Shown here: positions 7,049 to 14,117 of the stretch, one piece after another
Position numbering within the stretch: position 1 is the first letter of the stretch
Layout: every line of letters begins with the position of its first letter
Assembly (NCBI GenBank): GCA_009921985.1
Contig: RFWS01000010.1
Location: 1 to 20,311, forward strand
DNA: 20,311 nt
Reading direction: 5' to 3'
Source: a bacterium
GTDB taxonomy: Bacteria > Verrucomicrobiota > Verrucomicrobiia > Methylacidiphilales > Verrucolacustridaceae
Notes under the pieces: generated by a model
Seen by the model: only the letters and a program-made list of their open reading frames with translations
The model's database searches: none
What the model was told of the DNA's origin: nothing
Made by a program: the position numbers and the translations under genes

Positions 7049-7935
7049 AGCAACGACTGCCCCGGGAGGATCTTTGGATCGCTCGCTGGACCCGTGCCTT
7101 GGGCTCGGCCCGCCTCTCCAGCCTGCGCCACGGCCCCGGCCACGACTGCGCGGTTCTCGCCCCTCCCTCCCGAAAGCTGGACCTTGTTTTGAAAACCGAT
7201 TCCGTGGTCGAGGGCGTGCATTTTCTCCGCTCGACTCCCGCCCCGCTCGCAGGGCGCAAGGCTCTGGCCCGTGCGCTCAGTGATCTCGCAGCCGCTGGCG
7301 CTACACCCACCGCCGCCCTCATCACCGCCGGCTGCCCGGACAAAAAAGCGGCCTCCCGTTTACAGTCCATGTACCGGGGCATGGCCCGCGCGGCCCGGAA
7401 GTGGAAGGTTGCCATCGTCGGCGGAGAAACCGTCCGCACCCGCCAACTTTTTCTTTCGGTCTCCCTGCTCGGCACCGTGCCTTCCGGCCGGTCCCCGCAC
7501 CGGGGCGGCGCCCGTCCAGGCCATCTTCTTTTTGTCACCGGGACCCTGGGAGGATCATGGCCGCGGAAGCATCTCACCTTCACCCCCCGGCTGCGGGAAG
7601 GCCAATGGCTGTCCGGGAAAAAAATTCCCTCTGCCATGATGGATCTTAGCGACGGCTTGGGCGCGGATCTTCCTCGCCTTGCCCGCATGTCCCGCGTGGG
7701 TTTTCGCCTGCTTTCCAAAAAAGTTCCCCGTGTTCCCGGTGCCAATATCCGCCAGGCCATCCGCAGGGGGGAAGATTATGAACTCCTCTTTGCCGTTCCG
7801 CCCGCCAAAGCGGCCCAGCTTCGCAAAACGTGGCCGTTCCCAACCCGCCTGACCGAAATCGGCGTTTGCCTCCCAGTTGGCGGCGGTTTCCAGGCGGACG
7901 GACTTTCGCTGCAAGGCTATGACCACCTCCGCTGA
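7045..7935 (+). CDS. thiL: Thiamine-monophosphate kinase
   Basis: Phosphorylates thiamine monophosphate with ATP to give thiamine diphosphate, the last step of the coenzyme pathway, in the cytoplasm. The protein has 296 residues, slightly shorter than the usual ~320. Family motifs appear in order: GHDCAVL (32-38), KTDSVVEGVHF (50-60), ALSDLAAAGATP, VGGETV, a HLTFTPRLREG block, DLSDGL (from 200) and GEDYELLFAV (from 242). The Asp-rich loops that bind Mg-ATP and substrate phosphate are mostly present. Where many homologues have GDD in the first motif this one has GHD, so one acidic residue is replaced by His33. The ATG overlaps the CPBP stop by four bases. The gene ends inside the start of tsaE (17-base overlap). 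No other thi gene or TPP riboswitch is visible in the window. Confidence 0.93.
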   Translation: MKQRLPREDLWIARWTRALGSARLSSLRHGPGHDCAVLAPPSRKLDLVLKTDSVVEGVHFLRSTPAPLAGRKALARALSDLAAAGATPTAALITAGCPDKKAASRLQSMYRGMARAARKWKVAIVGGETVRTRQLFLSVSLLGTVPSGRSPHRGGARPGHLLFVTGTLGGSWPRKHLTFTPRLREGQWLSGKKIPSAMMDLSDGLGADLPRLARMSRVGFRLLSKKVPRVPGANIRQAIRRGEDYELLFAVPPAKAAQLRKTWPFPTRLTEIGVCLPVGGGFQADGLSLQGYDHLR

Positions 7936-8347
7936 AATCTGTTCGGATGCGGAGGCCACCCGGGCCCATGCCGCCCGATCCCTGGCCCATCTCCCCGCGG
8001 GCACCATCGTTCGGCTTCACGGTCCGCTCGGTGCGGGAAAATCAGAATGGGTTCGTGGCCTTGCCATTGCCCTCGGTATCCCCGGATCGGTTCCCAGCCC
8101 GACCTTCACCCTCTGCCAACCGCTCCGCGGCGGGCGATGGCCCTTGGATCATTGGGATCTCTATCGCCTCGAGCAGGCCCGGGATTGGGATTCTCTCGGC
8201 TGGCCCGATTGTCTTGTGACGTCCGGCCTGGTCGCCGTGGAGTGGCCGGACCGTTATCCCGGAAAATGGCCTGCGAAGATGGTGGATTTGGAGATCCTTC
8301 CGCAACCGGACGGCAGCCGGAAACTCCGCTGGCTCCAAAAGTCATGA
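7919..8347 (+). CDS. tsaE: tRNA t6A biosynthesis ATPase TsaE
   Basis: The ATPase that cycles with TsaB-TsaD to make N6-threonylcarbamoyladenosine at position 37 of ANN-decoding tRNAs. The protein has 142 residues, close to the family norm of about 150. Walker A is GPLGAGKS (35-42), followed by EW instead of the more common T-rich continuation. PSPTFTL (59-65) is the TsaE signature, LDHWDLYRL (76-84) the Walker B-like block, and VEWPDR (107-112) the C-terminal family motif. The ATG at 7919 sits 17 bases inside the end of thiL; starting further upstream would only add shadow sequence. Its stop overlaps the tsaB start by four bases (ATGA), consistent with both proteins being made together. Confidence 0.94.
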   Translation: MTTSAEICSDAEATRAHAARSLAHLPAGTIVRLHGPLGAGKSEWVRGLAIALGIPGSVPSPTFTLCQPLRGGRWPLDHWDLYRLEQARDWDSLGWPDCLVTSGLVAVEWPDRYPGKWPAKMVDLEILPQPDGSRKLRWLQKS

Positions 8348-8925
8348 CTCGTCTCATCCTTGAAGCCTCCTCCACCCCCGCCACCTGGGTGATCAGCCGA
8401 CAAGGGGAAATCCTGGCTTCCGGCAAGCTTTCGGGAACCGTGGCCGCCAGCCTCGTTCCTTCCCTTCGCCAAGAGCTTCCTGATCCGCCCCGCCCGGATC
8501 AAATCCTGGTCGGCGTGGGGCCTGGTTCTTTCTCCGGCATCCGCTCGGCCATCGCCTCCGCGGAGGGCATGGCCGCCATTTGGCACTGCCCGGTTCTTCC
8601 CGTCCGCAGCACCGGGTCGATTGCCTGTCAATTTTTCCAAGCCACCTTGCTCGGCATTTTTTCCGATGCCCGGCGCGGAGATATTTTCGCAACTTTCTAT
8701 ACCTCGGGAAAACTGGAGCGACCGACCGCCGTCCACCCAGCTTCGGAACTGCCCCGTCTTCTTTCCCGCTGCACTCAGGCCGTCACCCCGGACGGCCTTT
8801 CGGGTGTTCCCCAAACCGCCCTCCCCGATGCCACCACCCTCGCCGCCTACCTGCATGCCCACGGGCTTGAACCCGGCTTACCCCTCGAACCCATTCACCT
8901 CCGCCCCGCCCTAAAACCAACTTGA
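8344..8925 (+). CDS. tsaB: tRNA t6A biosynthesis protein TsaB
   Basis: An ASKHA-fold partner of TsaD in the t6A tRNA-modification complex. The protein has 193 residues, shorter than the typical ~220-230. The signature VGVGPGSFSGIRSAIASAEG (from 56) matches the GPGSFTGLR motif of the family. DARRGDIFA follows in the middle, and the C-terminus ends PLEPIHLRPALKPT, like the PxYLR ending of other TsaB proteins. The first strand reads LILEASSTPATW where most homologues have a D-T-S-T type loop, so that loop is altered. The ATG (8344-8346) overlaps the tsaE stop as ATGA. No tsaD or rimI follows; an 86-base gap leads to alanine racemase. Confidence 0.92.
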   Translation: MTRLILEASSTPATWVISRQGEILASGKLSGTVAASLVPSLRQELPDPPRPDQILVGVGPGSFSGIRSAIASAEGMAAIWHCPVLPVRSTGSIACQFFQATLLGIFSDARRGDIFATFYTSGKLERPTAVHPASELPRLLSRCTQAVTPDGLSGVPQTALPDATTLAAYLHAHGLEPGLPLEPIHLRPALKPT

Positions 8926-8946
8926 ATTTTTACGCTCCCGCCCCCG

Positions 8947-8969
8947 TAAACCTAAACGTCAACGTAAAC
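8947..8969 (+). repeat. Three short TAAAC repeats upstream of alr
   Basis: TAAAC occurs at 8947, 8953 and 8965, spaced 6 and 12 bases apart, within an 86-base gap (8926-9011) that is locally AT-rich in a GC-rich region. It could be a protein-binding or promoter element for alr. A TTGAAT at 8922-8927 lies 19 bases before the first copy, a poor -35/-10 spacing. The repeats are plainly there; a function is only a guess. Confidence 0.25.
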
Positions 8970-9011
8970 GAACAGTTTTCGCTCGTCCTCACTCTTTTCT
9001 AGGATCGACTC

Positions 9012-10097
9012 ATGCCTGCCGCCCTCCGCAATTGGTGCACAATCTCGCTGTCGGCCCTCCGCGCCAACCTGCGGACACTTCGGAGCGCCGTCCCGCGGGG
9101 CACACGCATCCTCGCCGTCGTCAAGGACAACGCCTACGGGCACGGGCTGGTGCCCATCGCCCGCGCCCTTTCCCGCGCCGGTTGCGAGGAGTTCGGCGTC
9201 GCCTTTGCTTCCGAAGGGGCCGAACTCCGCCAAGCGGGCCTCCGCGAACCCATCCTTTTGCTCGGCTCCTCCCTGCCTTCCGAATTTCCGATCGCTCTTT
9301 CCCGCCGTCTCACGGTAACAGTCTCCTCCCTTCAGGAGGCTCGCGAACTGGCCCGAGCGGCCGACAAGGCCCGCACCGTCGCCCTGGTTCAAGCCAAACT
9401 CGACACCGGCATGAATCGGCTCGGTGCCAAGCCTGCCGAATTCCTCCAGTTGGCCGGCTTTATCCAACGACACCCACGTCTCGAATTGGTGGGCACCTTC
9501 ACCCACCTCGCCTGTGCCGATTCGGATCCCAAATTCACCCGCCGTCAGTTGGATCAATCCTTCCTCTTGCCCATGGTGGGACAGCGCCATTACGCAAACT
9601 CCGCCGCCACTCTCTCCCGCCACCCCTACCCCATGACCCATATCCGCCCGGGTCTCGGACTTTATGGCATCGATCCGCGCAACGGCGGTCGGGCCCCACT
9701 TCGTCCCGTCCTTTCCTGGAAATCGCGGCTCTTGGTCGTGAGAAACATCCGACGCGGGGAAACCATCAGCTACGGGGCCACCTTCCGCGCCCCGCGGGAT
9801 TTGCGGGTAGCCACGGTGGGAACCGGCTACGCGGACGGTCTCCCCTTCTCCCTCGGCAACCGCGGCCACGCCCTTATCCGCGGTCGGCTCTGCCCTATTG
9901 TCGGGCGCGTCACCATGGACATGGCCTTGCTCGATGTGACTGCCCTCCCGGCCGCACGACGGGGTGACGAGGTTGTTTGGATCGGCCGTTCCGGCACAAA
10001 AATTCGCACTGCGACCGATCTCGCCCGCGAGGCCGGCACCATTCCGTGGGAAATCTTCACCCGCATTGCCCCGCGGATCCCACGCCTCTACTCCTGA
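9012..10097 (+). CDS. alr: Alanine racemase
   Basis: A PLP-dependent enzyme that interconverts L- and D-alanine, supplying D-alanine for peptidoglycan. The protein has 361 residues, the usual length. The PLP lysine is Lys38 in AVVKDNAYGHG; most homologues have KADAYGHG or KANAYGHG. The second catalytic residue is Tyr254 in GETISYGATF. HIRPGLGLYGIDP and GRVTMDMALLDVT are further family motifs. The ATG at 9012 follows AGGA at a seven-base spacing, one of the few clear Shine-Dalgarno sequences in the window, and comes after an 86-base gap, so a promoter may lie there. The stop TGA is overlapped by a probable CTG start of the next gene. Close linkage of alr to tsaE/tsaB is also known in other bacteria, such as actinobacteria. 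Confidence 0.95.
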   Translation: MPAALRNWCTISLSALRANLRTLRSAVPRGTRILAVVKDNAYGHGLVPIARALSRAGCEEFGVAFASEGAELRQAGLREPILLLGSSLPSEFPIALSRRLTVTVSSLQEARELARAADKARTVALVQAKLDTGMNRLGAKPAEFLQLAGFIQRHPRLELVGTFTHLACADSDPKFTRRQLDQSFLLPMVGQRHYANSAATLSRHPYPMTHIRPGLGLYGIDPRNGGRAPLRPVLSWKSRLLVVRNIRRGETISYGATFRAPRDLRVATVGTGYADGLPFSLGNRGHALIRGRLCPIVGRVTMDMALLDVTALPAARRGDEVVWIGRSGTKIRTATDLAREAGTIPWEIFTRIAPRIPRLYS

Positions 10098-11698
10098 AGA
10101 CCTCCGCTCCGTTCCTTGCCGTTGCCGGTGCCATCGCGCTGGCGGCCGGACTTCTTCTCCCCGTCCGCTTCTACGCCCTCGAGGAAAAGGTCCTGCTGGC
10201 GGCCGGAAAGGGAACTCCGTCCTTGTCGGAACTCGCGGCCTCTCTTCTCAATTCCGAACACCTCGGCGCAGGACTCCGCATCGCGCTCCTCGCCAAATCC
10301 ATGAACCTGGCCGGGGCATCGGAAACCGTCTCTTCAGCCCAAACTATCCTATCTTCCCGTCGGGATCTTGCCTGGCTCGGGACCCGCGACCCACGTCTCG
10401 AGCAGGTTCTCGCCACTTCCGGCCTCGCCTTTGAGCAAAACATCACCTCCCCGCCTGCCGTGCTCACGCTTCTTCTCCGCGAACCGGTCCGCCTTCGGTT
10501 GCGCCAAGCACTGAAAAGTAACCCGTCCCCGGGCGTACAGTCCATTCTTGCCTCCCTCGATCTAAAACCTCTGCCTCCTCTCCTCCCCGCCAACCACCCG
10601 GGTGGGCAACCGCTCGAAGCGGTCACTCTTCTCGCCGCCCATTTGCTCGACACCGCCGCCTTCTCCCCGGCTCTCGCCAGCGAGCTAAAAACCTCCGCTT
10701 ACTCGGCCAATGAAGACCGAAGCCTTGGTCCGCTGCAACCTTCCCTACTCTCTCTTCTCTCCCTCGCCCGGCGTTTCGATTACGACTCCCTGCGCGGACT
10801 GGTCGGGGGCGCGCAGACGCTTGCGGCTCTGGATTGGCTGGCCAGCCAAGTGCGCTCCCCTGCCGAACCTGGAGATCTTTTGCTGGCTGCCACGCTCTGG
10901 GCCGGGTCGGCCGACCGTCTCACCCACCTCCCGGAATCTGCCAAGAAACCTTGGACCGTTCTCTCGTCCACCTTGGCCTCCGGTCGCGGTTCTCTTGAGC
11001 TCCTTGTGCAAAGACGCTGCCCCGTCTTTACCAATCCCGTCTCCATCCCTGCCGCCATGGTGCCTTGGCTGCTGGTATGGGAAAAACCCCTCCTCCTTCT
11101 CCGGGCCGTCTTTTTTCTTCTGGGTTCCTGGTTGGTGGTCAAAGCCCTTTGGAACATCCTTCACTCCACCTCTCCCGAGGCACCCGGACCATGGCGCCCC
11201 GCCCCCGTTCTCGCCCAAGCCCTGATGCTCGCCCTGCTTCTGGGTAGTCTGCCGGAACCCTTCGTCACCCGCCCGAAGCCACTCCCGACCTACCGATTGA
11301 GTCTCGCCCTGCCCGTCTCCCCCGTTAAAATGATAAAAACTCCGCACTTTTCCATGGAACCGACCAACATCATCACCTTGGCCATCTTTCTCGCCATCCA
11401 GATCACGGTGTACCGGATCTGTGTCCGCCGCATCCGCCAGATCGAAACTGGACCCGGCGATGCTTCGCTCAAGCTCCGCCTTCTTGAAAACGAGGACAAC
11501 CTTTTCGACTCCGGTCTCTATGTCGGAATTGGCGGGACCGCCATCGCCCTTGTGCTCCAGGTGCTCGGTGTCATTCAGCCCAGCCTGCTCGCCGCCTACT
11601 CCTCCAACCTTTTCGGGATCACCTGCGTGGCCGTCATCAAAATCTTCCACGTCCGCGCCTGCAAACAGCGGCTGCTTCTTCCTCCCGTCAAAACCTAG
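10094..11698 (+). CDS. Polytopic membrane protein of unknown function, probable CTG start
   Basis: I do not recognise this family. From the CTG at 10094-10096 the protein has 534 residues. It opens MKTSAPFLAVAGAIALAAGL as a signal-anchor segment. A long, mostly helical soluble region follows (about 25-320), rich in Leu, Ala and Ser, with no metal or nucleotide motif that I can see. Hydrophobic segments then lie at about 322-356, 369-387, 424-446, 474-494 and 498-520. The CTG overlaps the alr stop (CTGA), matching the NTGA coupling elsewhere in the window. The only upstream ATG-type start (9977) would add 39 residues that are clearly alr read out of frame. The last ~115 residues, from Met421 (ATG at 11354), look like a separate membrane module. 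Its position between alr and a membrane-anchored coiled-coil gene suggests an envelope role (inference). Confidence 0.7.
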   Translation: MKTSAPFLAVAGAIALAAGLLLPVRFYALEEKVLLAAGKGTPSLSELAASLLNSEHLGAGLRIALLAKSMNLAGASETVSSAQTILSSRRDLAWLGTRDPRLEQVLATSGLAFEQNITSPPAVLTLLLREPVRLRLRQALKSNPSPGVQSILASLDLKPLPPLLPANHPGGQPLEAVTLLAAHLLDTAAFSPALASELKTSAYSANEDRSLGPLQPSLLSLLSLARRFDYDSLRGLVGGAQTLAALDWLASQVRSPAEPGDLLLAATLWAGSADRLTHLPESAKKPWTVLSSTLASGRGSLELLVQRRCPVFTNPVSIPAAMVPWLLVWEKPLLLLRAVFFLLGSWLVVKALWNILHSTSPEAPGPWRPAPVLAQALMLALLLGSLPEPFVTRPKPLPTYRLSLALPVSPVKMIKTPHFSMEPTNIITLAIFLAIQITVYRICVRRIRQIETGPGDASLKLRLLENEDNLFDSGLYVGIGGTAIALVLQVLGVIQPSLLAAYSSNLFGITCVAVIKIFHVRACKQRLLLPPVKT

Positions 11699-11732
11699 CC
11701 GGATGAACCGGGCCTAATTCCCGCCCGTTGCC

Positions 11733-12569
11733 GTGAACAAAACTCTCCTTCTAATTCTCTGCGACTTCCTTCTCCTCAACCTCTTGGCCCTGACCCGCTG
11801 GGACAAAACGGAGCCCCCGCCCGTCCATCCCGTGGCCTCCCGCTCGGCCACGGCCCAGGACGATGTCGTCGCCGCCCTTCGCCTCAGCCTGGAGGAGGAA
11901 AAGTCCAACCGCGAAAAACTCGCGCAGGATCTTGCCTCCACCCAGAACGAGTCCCGCTCCCGGGCCGCCGTTCTCGACCAAGCCCGTGCCCGCACCACGG
12001 AACTCTCGGAGCGCCTGCAAAAAACCGAACAGGAAGCGTCCCGCCTCGCCCAGCAGGCCCAGGTCGATACCGAGCGATCCCGGGCCGCGTTGGAGACAGC
12101 CAAAGCCGAGGCAGAAACCCTTCGTCAGGCCAAAGAAAAACTCCGCACCGAGGCAGACGCTTTGCGCTCGCAACTGACCGTGGCCGAAGTCCAGGCCAAA
12201 TCTGCCGAGGAAAAAATGAAGCTCACCGTGGCCACGCTCCGGCAAGCAGAGGAGGAAAAGAAGAAGCTCATCGAGCAAAACCAATCCCTCTCCCAAGGCG
12301 TTAGCCAGCTCGCCGAAAAATCGGGCCAGATGACCAAGGAAATCCGGGAATACCGGCCCGTCGCTCCGAACGCCCTGTATGCCGACTATCTCAACCGCCG
12401 CGCCACCGTGCGCCTGATGGCCGAACGTCCTTCGGTCCAGAACAAGCGCACCCGCCGCATGGAATCCCGCGCCCTTCTCCTCACCGATGGCACCCCACCG
12501 CCGCCCTGCTCACGATCGACCAGACTCCTTTTCATCTCGAGGATGCCGGCAGTTCCTGGGACTCCCTGA
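11733..12569 (+). CDS. Membrane-anchored coiled-coil protein, 5' part of a frameshifted gene
   Basis: I do not recognise a named family. It starts at GTG (11733) with MNKTLLLILCDFLLLNLLAL, then TRWDKTEPPP, an N-terminal membrane anchor of a type I associate with Verrucomicrobiota. Residues about 44-206 form a long Glu/Lys/Ala/Gln-rich coiled coil. Meaningful coding ends near residue 254 (RALLLTDGT). After that the frame gives a Pro/Ser/Arg-rich tail to a stop at 12567-12569, while the protein clearly continues in the -1 frame. Adding one C to the CCCC run at 12493-12496 joins the two frames as DGTPTAALLTIDQTPFHLED. The restored protein would have 444 residues. It lies 34 bases after the unknown membrane protein and may act with it. 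Confidence 0.75.
   Translation: MNKTLLLILCDFLLLNLLALTRWDKTEPPPVHPVASRSATAQDDVVAALRLSLEEEKSNREKLAQDLASTQNESRSRAAVLDQARARTTELSERLQKTEQEASRLAQQAQVDTERSRAALETAKAEAETLRQAKEKLRTEADALRSQLTVAEVQAKSAEEKMKLTVATLRQAEEEKKKLIEQNQSLSQGVSQLAEKSGQMTKEIREYRPVAPNALYADYLNRRATVRLMAERPSVQNKRTRRMESRALLLTDGTPPPPCSRSTRLLFISRMPAVPGTP
12493..12496 (+). other. Frameshift point in a CCCC run
   Basis: Upstream of this run the coding frame is that of the GTG at 11733; downstream it is the -1 frame that ends at 13066. One missing C in GGCACCCCACC explains the break. The local sequence is not a classical X XXY YYZ slippery heptamer in the zero frame, and I see no obvious downstream pseudoknot. A sequencing indel or a real mutation is therefore more likely than programmed frameshifting. 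Confidence 0.75.
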
Positions 12570-13066
12570 CCGGCACCCTCACCCTTCCTCCTCCTTCCAA
12601 CTTTCCCAAGCCTTTGCCTGCCTTGGAATCGGTCAAAGGCTCCGATCCGCGGCTATTGCTCGCCCCGGTGGATCCAGCCCTGGTGGAAAAACAGCCGGAG
12701 TTAGCCTACCGAATCGCTTCCGACCCGTTCCGGTTTCCCAAAGCCCTGCTGATCTCACCGACCGGCAAGGGATACGGTGAGTGCACCTTCAAGCTCGAGC
12801 CCTCGTTCCCCGGCTATCTCGAGATGGACTCCCGTTTCCTGAATCGGCTTCAGGGCGAATACGCCCCCGGGGCCGGGGACATCGTGCTTTCCCTCAACGG
12901 GGAGTTTCTCGGTATGATGGTGAATGACCAGTTCTGCGCCCTCATTCCTTCCCTCGAACCCGGCCCGGCTCTGCCGCTTGATGCCAAGGGTGCATCCCGG
13001 GGAGCAGGGGAAACCCTTGGCACTCTGAAAAAGCGGGCTTCCTCCCTAGACCTCCGCCTGCAGTGA
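12497..13066 (+). CDS. C-terminal domain of the frameshifted coiled-coil protein
   Basis: This is the continuation of the previous entry in the -1 frame, about 190 codons. It has no convincing start of its own; the first usable codon is a TTG at 12614, in the middle of the domain. The sequence is a compact alpha/beta or all-beta domain: TAALLTIDQTPFHLED, then a Pro-rich loop, RIASDPFRFPKALLISPTG, and YAPGAGDIVLSLNGEFLGMM. The last block resembles the C-terminal part of trypsin-like proteases (a PGxSGxPV...G.xxG type motif) but has Ala-Gly-Asp where the catalytic serine region would be. If the resemblance is real the domain would be an inactive, binding-only relative. This is speculative and needs structure prediction. 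Confidence 0.7.
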   Translation, partial: TAALLTIDQTPFHLEDAGSSWDSLTGTLTLPPPSNFPKPLPALESVKGSDPRLLLAPVDPALVEKQPELAYRIASDPFRFPKALLISPTGKGYGECTFKLEPSFPGYLEMDSRFLNRLQGEYAPGAGDIVLSLNGEFLGMMVNDQFCALIPSLEPGPALPLDAKGASRGAGETLGTLKKRASSLDLRLQ

Positions 13067-13133
13067 CGATTTCATGTCGCCCAATATCTTTTCTTCCCAC
13101 CCGGCCTCCTTGCCCTAAAAATCCACAAGTAGC

Positions 13134-14117
13134 TTGAACGCCCCGCACGCCCAGACCCTCACCTTCGAGAACGCCCACGCCCTGTCGGAACTTTATGCCG
13201 CCGATGAAACCCTCCTGCGCGAGACGGAGTCCACCCTTGGCGTCAAACTGACCGCCCGGGACGCCCAGCTGAAGATCGACGGCGCCAACGGCTCCGTCGC
13301 CTCGGCCCAAGAACTTTTCCGCCAGCTCCATCTCGCCCATCAGCACGGCCTCCGCATTCGCCGGCATGAATTCCTCTACGCGCTCAAGGCGGTCCAACGT
13401 GGCGATGGTAAACAGCTGGAAAGCATCTGGTCCACCCGGATCCAAGTCTCCGGCAAAAAGCCGGTCATCATCCCTAAAACCTTTCTGCAAAAGGCCTATG
13501 TGGACGAAATCCGCCGCCAAGACCTCGTGTTCGGCCTCGGCCCAGCCGGCACCGGCAAGACCTACCTCGCCATGGCCATGGCGGTTTCCTACCTCAAGAC
13601 CGATAAGATCAACCGCATCATCCTCACCCGCCCGGCCGTCGAGGCCGGCGAGGCCCTTGGCTTTCTTCCCGGGGACCTGCAGGAAAAGATTTTTCCCTAT
13701 CTCCGCCCTCTCTATGACGCGCTCTACGACATGCTCGATGTGGAGGAGATCCAGAAGATGATGGACAAGGGCATATTGGAGATCGCCCCCTTGGCCTACA
13801 TGCGCGGCCGCACCCTGACCGGCGCTTTCGTCATCCTCGACGAGGGTCAGAACGCCACCACCGAACAGATGTTCATGTTCCTCACCCGTCTCGGGCCGGA
13901 CTCCAAATGCATCGTCACCGGCGATCCCACCCAGGTCGATCTGCCCCAACACCGGAAATCCGGCTTGGTGGAGGCCGTGCAGGCCCTGGCCAATGTCGAT
14001 GGCATCGGCTTTGTTCGTTTTGAGGACACCGACGTCATCCGCCATGAACTCGTCGGAAAAATCGTCCGCGCCTACAAGGAACATCGCGGCGTCCGCCAGA
14101 CCAGCCTCACCCTGTGA
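13134..14117 (+). CDS. phoH: PhoH-family ATPase (YbeZ-like)
   Basis: A cytoplasmic P-loop ATPase linked to RNA metabolism; it commonly pairs genetically and physically with the endoribonuclease YbeY. The protein has 327 residues, the usual length. The N-terminal ~90 residues form the small domain typical of the YbeZ type. Walker A is GPAGTGKT (136-143) and Walker B is VILDEGQNAT (from 233). PAVEAGEALGFLPGDLQEK and TGDPTQVDLPQ are PhoH hallmarks. The start is TTG (13134-13136), the first start codon after an in-frame TAA at 13116; no Shine-Dalgarno is visible. The stop overlaps the GTG start of the 7TM-HD gene (GTGA). The 67-base gap before it shows no clear promoter or terminator. Confidence 0.95.
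   Translation: MNAPHAQTLTFENAHALSELYAADETLLRETESTLGVKLTARDAQLKIDGANGSVASAQELFRQLHLAHQHGLRIRRHEFLYALKAVQRGDGKQLESIWSTRIQVSGKKPVIIPKTFLQKAYVDEIRRQDLVFGLGPAGTGKTYLAMAMAVSYLKTDKINRIILTRPAVEAGEALGFLPGDLQEKIFPYLRPLYDALYDMLDVEEIQKMMDKGILEIAPLAYMRGRTLTGAFVILDEGQNATTEQMFMFLTRLGPDSKCIVTGDPTQVDLPQHRKSGLVEAVQALANVDGIGFVRFEDTDVIRHELVGKIVRAYKEHRGVRQTSLTL

Noticed and set aside
8952..9869. 305-codon minus-strand frame opposite alr
   Set aside because: Shadow of alanine racemase; the plus strand has the PLP lysine and catalytic tyrosine blocks.
12480..12510. Programmed -1 frameshifting at the coiled-coil gene
   Set aside because: No X XXY YYZ heptamer in the zero frame and no obvious stimulatory structure; a homopolymer indel explains it more simply.
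12942..14084. 380-codon open frame on the minus strand opposite phoH
   Set aside because: It lies antisense to a gene with intact Walker motifs, has Gly/Asp/Val-rich composition typical of reverse-strand shadows in GC-rich DNA, and shows no family motif.
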